Assembly (NCBI RefSeq): GCF_900626285.1
Contig: NZ_LR131147.1
Span: 1,228,211-1,238,621, forward strand
Reading direction: 5' to 3'
DNA length: 10,411 bases
Source of the DNA: Intestinimonas massiliensis (ex Afouda et al. 2020)
GTDB taxonomy: Bacteria > Bacillota > Clostridia > Oscillospirales > Oscillospiraceae
The position numbers and the translations under genes were made by a program. Numbering within the stretch: the first letter of the stretch is position 1; the number at the start of each line of letters is the position of its first letter. The notes beneath the pieces are model-generated. The model searched no databases. It saw only the letters and a list, made by a program, of their open reading frames with translations, and was not told the origin of the DNA. Of the stretch, positions 5,575-10,411 are shown one piece after another.

Positions 5575-7405
5575 GAAACAGCAGAAGAAAAAAGTGGGCA
5601 CAAAGCAGCCACCACTCCCTCGGCCCAAAGAATTCCTGGACCTCATTGCGCCTGCCGCCGTACAGTTCAACACAGATTCCTTTGTCCTGGGCGGCACCTA
5701 CCGCTCTGTGATGGTTCTGCGCAGCTATCCCCCCACGACGGAGCAGCTGGCCCTCCTGAGTCAGCTGGGAGAGCTGGGGGGTGTGACGCTGCACCTGGCC
5801 GCCCGTCAAGTCACACCCGCGGAGGAGAATGCCATTCTCCACACAGCCACCAACAAGAGCCGGATGGAACGTGGCAACCTGAACAACATGAAGCAGAGCG
5901 TCACGGCGGAGGCCAAGCTCCAGGATGTGGCCACCCTCATCAATACCCTGCGCCGGGAACAGGAGCCGCTGATCCACTGTTCGGTCTTCCTTGAGCTGAG
6001 TGCGGCTACAGCGGAACAGCTGCGCACCCTGCGGGATCAGGTCAATGCCATGCTGCTCCGCGCCAAGCTGGGGGCGGACCCTCTGTTTCTGCGGCAGAGG
6101 GATGGCTTCCTCTCCTCCAATCCGGCGGGCCATAACGTCTTTGGTGCCTTTGCAGAGCGCGTCCTGCCCGCCTCCAGTGTGGCCAACCTCTACCCCATGA
6201 GCTATTCAGGCAAGACGGACCCCTGCGGCTTCTACCTGGGTAATGAAAAATATGGCTCCAATATCATCGTGGACCTGGATCGGAGAACCGGCGACAAGAC
6301 CAACGCCAGCGCCCTGATCCTGGGCAACAGCGGGCAGGGCAAGAGCTACCTGCTGAAATTCCTGCTGTGTAATGTGCTGGAGTCCGGCAAGTCCGTTATC
6401 TCCCTGGATTCGGAGCACGAGATGGAGGATCTGTGCGGCAACCTGGGGGGCAGCTTCGTGGATCTGCTCAGCGGCAGGATCCGCATCAATCTGCTGGAAC
6501 CCAGGCACTGGGACGATGGCAGCGAGCCGGATGACCCTGACGCGCCCGACGCCTTCAGGGGTACCCTGCTGGCCCAACACATCTCCTTTCTGCGGGACAT
6601 CTTCCGTGTCTACAAGGATTTTGACACCCCCCACATCGACACCCTTGAGTTGATGGTGGAGCGGCTCTACCGAAAGTGGGGCATCAGCGACGCCACCGAC
6701 TTCTCCCGGATGACTTCTACCGACTACCCCGTCCTGGCCGACCTCTACGACACCATTGAGGAGGCCTATCAGAATTATGAGCACGAGGAGGATTTGAAGC
6801 TCTACCCGCGGGCAATGCTCCGGGATCTCATGTTGGGGCTCCACTCCATGTGCAAGGGGGCGGACGCCCGGTTCTTCAACGGCTACACCAATATCTCTTC
6901 GTCCAGGTTCCTGGTGTTCTGTATCAAGGGCCTGGAGAATGCGGCTCAGAACCTGAGAGACACCCTGCTGTTCAGTGTGCTGGCCTATATGTCCGACCAG
7001 CTGCTCACCGCCGGTAACACGGTGGCCGCCGTCGATGAGCTGTACCTGTGGCTTACCAATCCGGTGGCAGTCACCTACATCCGCAACTGTCTCAAGCGGG
7101 TGCGCAAAAAGGAGTCCAGTATGATTCTGGCCAGTCAGAACCTGGAGGACTTTGACCAGCCGGGTATCCGGGAGCTGACCCGCCCCCTCTTCGCCATCCC
7201 CACCCACCAGTTCATCTTCTATGCCGGCTCCTCCGACAAGCGGTTCTATATGGAAAACCTCCAGCTGGAGGAAAACGAGTACGAGCTGGTGCGGCAACCC
7301 CAGAAGGGCGTCTGCCTCTACAAATGCGGCAGCGACCGGCACCTGCTGGCCGTCCATGCGCCGCCTCATAAAGAGAAACTTTTTGGATCGGCAGGTGGTC
7401 GCTGA
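5567..7405 (+). CDS. VirB4-family conjugation ATPase
   Basis: A 612-residue protein starting with ATG at 5567 inside the end of the preceding gene, with GGGCGGTGA just upstream. A basic N terminus (KKQQKKKVGTKQ) leads to a VirB4-type N-domain (about 20-200), then the ATPase core. Walker A is G253-N-S-G-Q-G-K259-S260. Walker B ends at D490-E491 (TVAAVDELYLWL). An ILASQNLEDF sensor-like segment follows near 520, and the C-terminal end has a RQPQKGVCLYKC-type VirB4 signature. VirB4 ATPases power assembly of the type IV secretion channel and substrate transfer at the inner face of the membrane. All catalytic motifs look intact. The stop overlaps the next ATG (ATGA), coupling it to the peptidase gene. 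Confidence 0.93.
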   Translation: MAKKQQKKKVGTKQPPLPRPKEFLDLIAPAAVQFNTDSFVLGGTYRSVMVLRSYPPTTEQLALLSQLGELGGVTLHLAARQVTPAEENAILHTATNKSRMERGNLNNMKQSVTAEAKLQDVATLINTLRREQEPLIHCSVFLELSAATAEQLRTLRDQVNAMLLRAKLGADPLFLRQRDGFLSSNPAGHNVFGAFAERVLPASSVANLYPMSYSGKTDPCGFYLGNEKYGSNIIVDLDRRTGDKTNASALILGNSGQGKSYLLKFLLCNVLESGKSVISLDSEHEMEDLCGNLGGSFVDLLSGRIRINLLEPRHWDDGSEPDDPDAPDAFRGTLLAQHISFLRDIFRVYKDFDTPHIDTLELMVERLYRKWGISDATDFSRMTSTDYPVLADLYDTIEEAYQNYEHEEDLKLYPRAMLRDLMLGLHSMCKGADARFFNGYTNISSSRFLVFCIKGLENAAQNLRDTLLFSVLAYMSDQLLTAGNTVAAVDELYLWLTNPVAVTYIRNCLKRVRKKESSMILASQNLEDFDQPGIRELTRPLFAIPTHQFIFYAGSSDKRFYMENLQLEENEYELVRQPQKGVCLYKCGSDRHLLAVHAPPHKEKLFGSAGGR

Positions 7406-8481
7406 TGGCAGCTCCCATTGCGGCTATCGCCAAGGTCGCTGCCGCGGTCCTGTCGGATGAGAGAGGACGCAAAGCGGTCGGGTGGATTGTGGTGGCGATT
7501 CTGGCGCCCGTCATCCTGCTTGTCGCTGCCTTCTGCTCCATCCTGGGCGGCTCGGCAGATCACAATAACAGTGTGCTCCAATTGTGCTTCTCCGGCGGTG
7601 CTCTGCCGGCCAGTATGCCGGCGGAGTATCGTGTCTATGTGGAAGACATGCAGCACAGCTTTGCGCTTCTGGACGGATACATGGAGACGGTCAACAATAT
7701 GACCGAGGGTGAAAACGGCCTTGACTCCATACGGGTCAAGGCCATCTTTTATGCTCTGTATTTCGGCGACGAGGTACCCAGCAGCCGGGCCCATCAACAA
7801 TTCGTGGATTGCTTTGTGACCTATGAGGAGCGCACCCGGACTGTGACCACCACAGACAAGGAGGGCAATGAGGTGGAAACCGAGGAGAGCTATACCGTGG
7901 CCATCCCCATCACAGACCTGGAAACCGTGTGGGCAAACATCCAGGCAGCCACCGGGCTCACCGTTACGGAGGAGCACCGCAGCAATGCCGACAGCATTTA
8001 CAACCTGGTGCACTACGGCTTCTCCACCGGAACAGAGGACTGGATCCCAGGCGCGGAGGTGCCCTTCATCGGGGCGGATGGCTTCTGCTCTCCTATCGGC
8101 TCCGGCTGGGAGAGCCGTGTCACTTCTGAGTTCGGTTACCGCAGGGATCCCTTCACCGGCGAGACCAGGGGCCACACTGGAATTGACATTGCCGTTCCCA
8201 CCGGCACGCCTGTCCGTGCGGCTCTGCCCGGCGTGGTCACCACCGCTACCTACAACGCCGGCGGCTACGGCTACTATGTGATGATCGACCACGGCAACGG
8301 CATGGTGACCCTGTATGCCCACTGCTCCAAACTGGTGGCCAGGGTGGGCAGCACCGTGCAGGCCGGCGACATTGTGTCCCTGTCCGGCTCTACCGGACGC
8401 TCCACCGGCCCCCATCTGCACTTCGAGGTGCGCATCAACGGTCAGCGCGTCAATCCAAGATCCTATCTGCCTACGAGCTAA
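7405..8481 (+). CDS. Membrane-anchored M23 peptidoglycan peptidase
   Basis: A 358-residue protein. ATG at 7405 overlaps the VirB4 stop. One membrane helix lies at about 25-47 (VGWIVVAILAPVILLVAAFC), with a short cytoplasmic N terminus, placing the rest outside. Residues about 50-230 are an uncharacterised extracellular region with a charged TDKEGNEVETEE loop. Residues 235-355 are an M23 (LytM/lysostaphin-type) zinc metallopeptidase domain: H257 and D261 in GHTGID, H306 in YAHCS, and H337/H339 in GPHLHFEV, so the zinc-binding and catalytic set is complete. Such enzymes cut peptide cross-links in the wall. In conjugative systems they play the VirB1-like role of opening a path for the channel. 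Position and translational coupling to VirB4 support that role. Confidence 0.93.
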   Translation: MAAPIAAIAKVAAAVLSDERGRKAVGWIVVAILAPVILLVAAFCSILGGSADHNNSVLQLCFSGGALPASMPAEYRVYVEDMQHSFALLDGYMETVNNMTEGENGLDSIRVKAIFYALYFGDEVPSSRAHQQFVDCFVTYEERTRTVTTTDKEGNEVETEESYTVAIPITDLETVWANIQAATGLTVTEEHRSNADSIYNLVHYGFSTGTEDWIPGAEVPFIGADGFCSPIGSGWESRVTSEFGYRRDPFTGETRGHTGIDIAVPTGTPVRAALPGVVTTATYNAGGYGYYVMIDHGNGMVTLYAHCSKLVARVGSTVQAGDIVSLSGSTGRSTGPHLHFEVRINGQRVNPRSYLPTS

Positions 8482-8570
8482 GTCCAATGGTATGAAGTCA
8501 AGAGAGTGATGCAAGGAAATTTTAAGCAAAACAGAGGAAAAAGAAGGGCGTGAGCAGGAAAAAGGCAGTA
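8482..8570. other. Non-coding left flank of the IS insertion
   Basis: No convincing gene. Only very short frames exist here: a 14-codon frame from ATG 8510, and a 21-codon frame from GTG 8550 that runs on to 8615. The second begins MSRKKAVPTK and crosses the predicted IS boundary, so it could be the start of a gene cut by the insertion, but it is too short to judge. The sequence is A-rich in its middle part. Confidence 0.4.
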
Positions 8571-8579
8571 CCAACCAAA

Positions 8580-8610
8580 GCCCTGCCCCAGAGAAATTTT
8601 GAAACAGGGC
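8580..8610. terminator. Weak hairpin at the 3' side of the transposase gene
   Basis: GCCCTG (8580-8585) pairs with CAGGGC (8605-8610) around a 19-base loop. On the - strand it is followed by TTTGGTT, a poor T-run. It could weakly end the transposase transcript or form part of the IS end. Confidence 0.3.
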
Positions 8611-8638
8611 CTTAACGTCAGAGCGGCAAGCGGTGCGC

Positions 8639-9862
8639 TTAGCCCTCCGGTGGGATATACAGGCGGTTGTCCTTCAGCAGCCGAAAGACCAACCGAACCA
8701 GTTTTCTGGCAGTTAAAGCGAGTGCGCGTTTATGCTGGTACTTGTTGACCTCATGGAATTTGAGGTCATAGTAGCGCCGGAATTCGGAGTCGCATCTTCT
8801 CACAGAGTTGGCGGCTTCCAGCAGGTAGTAACGGAGATAGCGGTTACCGGACTTAATCATTTGGGAATGTTCGGCTACAAATTCACCGGACTGGTCTTTG
8901 TTCCAGACAAGGCCGGCAAACTTGGCAACCGAGGCTTGAGAGTTGAAACGGTGGATGTCTCCAATCTCAGCGATAATACCAGCGGAGTAGACCTTGCCAA
9001 TGCCAGGGATGGAAGTCAGGGTGTTTGGGATAATTTCAAACTGCTGTTCAATGGCTTTGTCCAAAACCTTGACCTGTTTTTCCAAAGCCCGCATAGAGGC
9101 AATGGAAACGGACATGGCCTGGTTCACAGAGTGATTCACTGTACTGGGCAAGCGATAAGAGCCCCTTGCAGCGGCTCGAATAGCCTTGGCTTTGGCTGCT
9201 GGATCGGCAAAGTTTCTGCCCTTTTCATCCAGAAATGCAGTCAGCTTGTCCAGATCAGCGTTTGCCAAGTCGTCCACGGTATCAAACTGTTCCATGAGTG
9301 CAATCGTGGTGGCGCTGGTATTTTGAATGTCCTTGTCCTGAGCCATACCAGAGCATTTGAGAAATAGGTAGTTAGCAAACCGCTGCTTTTCCCGGCTCAG
9401 GTTTTGAATGACATCAAATCTGGCTCGGGTAAGGGTTCTGAGCGCCTGGTAGCGATAGTCGTCCATATAGACCTCCTTTGCGATCCTGCCAAAACGGAGA
9501 TGATCGGCAATCACAAAGGCGTCCACGAAGTCGTTCTTGGGCAGGTCAGGATAGGCTTCCTTGAACTTTTTGACCTGCTTGGGATTGAGTACGTGGATTT
9601 TTCTCTGAAACCGGCCAAGACTGCCATCTTCCCGGAGGGCATACACAAGGTTGTCCCCGTAAATGGAAGTGGCCTCCAGGCCAATTACCACATCGCTGAG
9701 CCGCATGGAGCCAAGCGCCGACACAATTCTTTCTGACAACAGTTTAGCACCGCCAAGGTTGTTCTGCACAGAAAAACTGGAGTGTTTGCTGCCGTCCGGG
9801 TTCATCAGGTAGGCGACATTGCTTCTGCTGCTCACATCAATGCCAACGAATAGTGGATTCAC
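8639..9862 (-). CDS. IS110-family transposase (DEDD recombinase)
   Basis: A 407-residue protein. I start it at GTG 9862 (reading MNPLFVGIDVS) because GGGAGGTG lies six bases upstream (9876-9869) and family members begin at this point. The open frame extends to 9985 but that part overlaps the non-coding RNA region. The N-terminal RuvC-like DEDD domain shows D9 (VGID), E63 (GLEATSIYG), D111 and D114 (KNDFVDAFVIADHLRFG). A helical middle leads to the Tnp_20 domain: a helix-hairpin-helix (SIPGIGKVYSAGIIAEIGD, about 284-302), AGLVWNKDQSGEF with S325 as the likely catalytic serine, and KSGNRYLRYYL. All key residues are present, so the enzyme looks active. IS110 recombinases excise a circular element and insert it under direction of a bridge RNA. 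The gene opposes the surrounding transfer genes. Confidence 0.96.
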   Translation of the reverse strand: MNPLFVGIDVSSRSNVAYLMNPDGSKHSSFSVQNNLGGAKLLSERIVSALGSMRLSDVVIGLEATSIYGDNLVYALREDGSLGRFQRKIHVLNPKQVKKFKEAYPDLPKNDFVDAFVIADHLRFGRIAKEVYMDDYRYQALRTLTRARFDVIQNLSREKQRFANYLFLKCSGMAQDKDIQNTSATTIALMEQFDTVDDLANADLDKLTAFLDEKGRNFADPAAKAKAIRAAARGSYRLPSTVNHSVNQAMSVSIASMRALEKQVKVLDKAIEQQFEIIPNTLTSIPGIGKVYSAGIIAEIGDIHRFNSQASVAKFAGLVWNKDQSGEFVAEHSQMIKSGNRYLRYYLLEAANSVRRCDSEFRRYYDLKFHEVNKYQHKRALALTARKLVRLVFRLLKDNRLYIPPEG

Positions 9863-9889
9863 AATTTTCACCTCCCTGCACGGAGATTT

Positions 9890-10118
9890 CAGGCCAGCAG
9901 GTTTCGAGATACCCATGATAACCGGAGCGTCTGCAACCTCGCGTATCAGAATCATTCCGGAGAAGGCCGATGCGATATCCCTCACTGCTGAAAGGGCGAC
10001 CCTGCATCCGGCAAACAGCCAATGAGTTTGCAGCTAACTCCCGGTTCAGGGGAACTGACTTAGCGTGAAGTAGCCTTGCGGCTCAACTGGAGGTAACAGA
10101 ACTTGACCCTGCTGTCCT
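9890..10118 (-). ncRNA. Candidate IS110 bridge (seek) RNA
   Basis: The stretch upstream of the transposase start has no gene but holds several stem-loops. In transcript order: AGGACAG with CTGTTACCT, one 2-base bulge (10118-10091); AGCC-GCAA-GGCT with a GNRA loop (10083-10072); GCTAA/TTAGC enclosing TTCCC/GGGAG, with a 5-base one-sided bulge GTCAG (10064-10033); and crossing pairs GATAC/GTATC and AGGTT/AACCT near the 3' end. An extended -10 element lies just upstream. IS110-group elements are known to encode a bridge RNA here with target- and donor-binding loops. Exact ends are unknown and folds were drawn by eye. Confidence 0.55.
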
Positions 10119-10154
10119 ACAACTATTGTATCACGGGCATCTCAAAACCTGCTG
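9895..10154. repeat. 20-base inverted repeat flanking the RNA region
   Basis: CAGCAGGTTTCGAGATACCC at 9895-9914 and, on the - strand, CAGCAGGTTTTGAGATGCCC at 10154-10135 agree at 18 of 20 positions. The outer copy is upstream of the predicted RNA start; the inner copy lies within the RNA. Read as RNA against DNA, both differences become G-T/U-G wobbles, so the inner RNA segment could pair fully with the outer DNA strand. Confidence 0.85.
10125..10133 (-). promoter_or_regulatory. Extended -10 element for the bridge RNA
   Basis: On the - strand TGA-TACAAT forms a TGn-extended -10 box, with no good -35 box 15-18 bases upstream in the integrated state. The box also lies within a small palindrome, TACAACTATTGTA (10118-10130). 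In related elements a -35 box is supplied by the other IS end after circularisation. Here the predicted joined end would place TTGG-containing sequence 15-19 bases upstream. Confidence 0.45.
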
Positions 10155-10177
10155 ATACCTGATTTATTAACTTTCAA

Positions 10178-10203
10178 ACTTATTGTATGAACTTATTATA
10201 CGA
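10178..10203 (+). repeat. Tandem 13-base repeat before the DUF3846 gene
   Basis: ACTTATTGTATGA (10178-10190) is followed at once by ACTTATTATACGA (10191-10203), 11 of 13 identical, ending at the ribosome binding site. The AT-rich stretch 10150-10200 outside the IS probably carries the promoter or an operator for the downstream gene, but no clear -35/-10 pair on the + strand has usable spacing. On the - strand TATAAT is perfect (10200-10195) with a 4/6 -35 (TTTTCA) 17 bases upstream. Confidence 0.5.
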
Positions 10204-10216
10204 GGAGGTAATTCAG

Positions 10217-10411
10217 ATGAAAAACAATGAGATCACCGTACTGAAAGTGGAGCCCGGAAAGGCTCCGGAGACCGTTACCATCCCCAATACGTTGGAGGCT
10301 GCCCAGAAGATGGTGGGTGGGTATATTGAGATCATCAGTCTGGATGATGTCTGCCTGGTCTGCAACGAGGATGGAAAACTCACCGGCCTGGAGGGCAACC
10401 GCCGGCTGGGG
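10217..10411 (+). CDS. DUF3846-domain protein, 3' end missing
   Basis: 65 codons are visible before the window ends. ATG at 10217 follows GAGGAGGT (10203-10209) at good spacing. The opening (EITVLKVEPGKAPETVTIPN, then a LEAAQKMVGGYIEIISL helix-strand and VCLVCNEDGKLTGLEGNRRL) matches the DUF3846 pattern: a VEPG strand, a conserved QKMVGG-type motif, and CNEDGK...N-R. This family is common as small proteins of unknown biochemical role in conjugative elements and phages of Firmicutes. Its presence shows that the element continues beyond the IS. Confidence 0.87.
   Translation, partial: MKNNEITVLKVEPGKAPETVTIPNTLEAAQKMVGGYIEIISLDDVCLVCNEDGKLTGLEGNRRLG

Larger units (their letters stand above)
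8571..10149 (-). mobile_element. IS110-family insertion sequence, IS110-group layout
   Basis: A single transposase gene on the - strand, with long non-coding DNA on its 5' side (about 290 bases) and a short 3' side (about 70 bases). That layout fits the IS110 group rather than IS1111, whose non-coding RNA lies 3' of the gene. IS110 elements lack long terminal inverted repeats and usually make no clear target duplication, so ends cannot be read from repeats. The ends given are a prediction from a shared GG core (CC on the + strand at 8571-8572 and 10148-10149) and guide-like matches described in the findings; the error could be tens of bases. Joining the flanks at this core would restore AGCAGG ... 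CCTGCT, a six-base inverted repeat around a 12-base loop. The family call is firm; the ends are not. Confidence 0.75.

Noticed and set aside
6206..7369. 387-codon open frame on the - strand
   Set aside because: Antisense to the VirB4 gene with intact Walker motifs; an artefact of GC-biased third positions.
7366..8574. 402-codon open frame on the - strand
   Set aside because: Antisense to the M23 peptidase gene and without recognisable domains.
8732..9367. 211-codon open frame on the + strand
   Set aside because: Antisense to the IS110 transposase, no ribosome site and no domain.
9863..9985. N-terminal extension of the transposase frame to 9985
   Set aside because: Overlaps the non-coding RNA region; the GTG at 9862 has a good ribosome site and gives the normal family N terminus.
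8571..10149. Classic terminal inverted repeats or direct target duplication around the IS
   Set aside because: None seen by eye; IS110-group elements usually lack both.

Overview
The window is part of an integrative and conjugative element from a Gram-positive, moderately GC-rich gut-type Firmicute. A clostridial (Oscillospiraceae/Lachnospiraceae-like) host is inferred from SpaA/CnaB surface repeats with a sortase-like LPxTG motif, strong AGGAGG-type ribosome binding sites, and a transfer-gene set (VirB2-, VirB6-, VirB3/PrgI- and VirB4-like genes plus a cell-wall hydrolase) typical of Tn1549/CTn-like elements. The host itself cannot be named from sequence alone.

Layout on the + strand: 1-1920 is the 3' part of a large surface protein built of SpaA/CnaB repeats and ending exactly at LPRTG-Y. 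It is followed by a hairpin, then a small VirB2-like membrane protein (1982-2320) and a VirB6/TrbL-like multi-spanning channel protein (2357-3244). A short regulatory block follows: near-repeats upstream of a small protein with two fused ribbon-helix-helix-like units (3366-3680), then a strong intrinsic terminator (3688-3728). Next come a DUF4240-type protein of unknown role (3760-4704), a PrgI/VirB3-like protein (4727-4990), a VirB4 N-domain-like protein (4987-5574), the VirB4 ATPase (5567-7405) and a membrane-anchored M23 peptidase (7405-8481). The last four overlap by 4 to 8 bases and are almost certainly translationally coupled. Together they would form the energised channel and wall-opening part of a type IV secretion machine.

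An IS110-family element interrupts the region between the peptidase and the next element gene, a DUF3846 protein that starts at 10217 and runs off the window. The IS is on the - strand: transposase 9862-8639, with about 290 bases of non-coding DNA upstream of it. That non-coding stretch has the position, size and stem-loop content expected of an IS110-group bridge (seek) RNA.

The strongest observation is in this stretch. A segment near the 3' end of the predicted RNA is complementary over 20 bases, with only two wobble-type differences, to the DNA at the outer end of the element. The first stem-loop carries short matches to both presumed target flanks around a shared GG core. From this I predict IS boundaries near 8571 and 10149. 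These are hypotheses from reading by eye, not computed folds. No CRISPR array, tRNA, rRNA or classical defence gene was seen.
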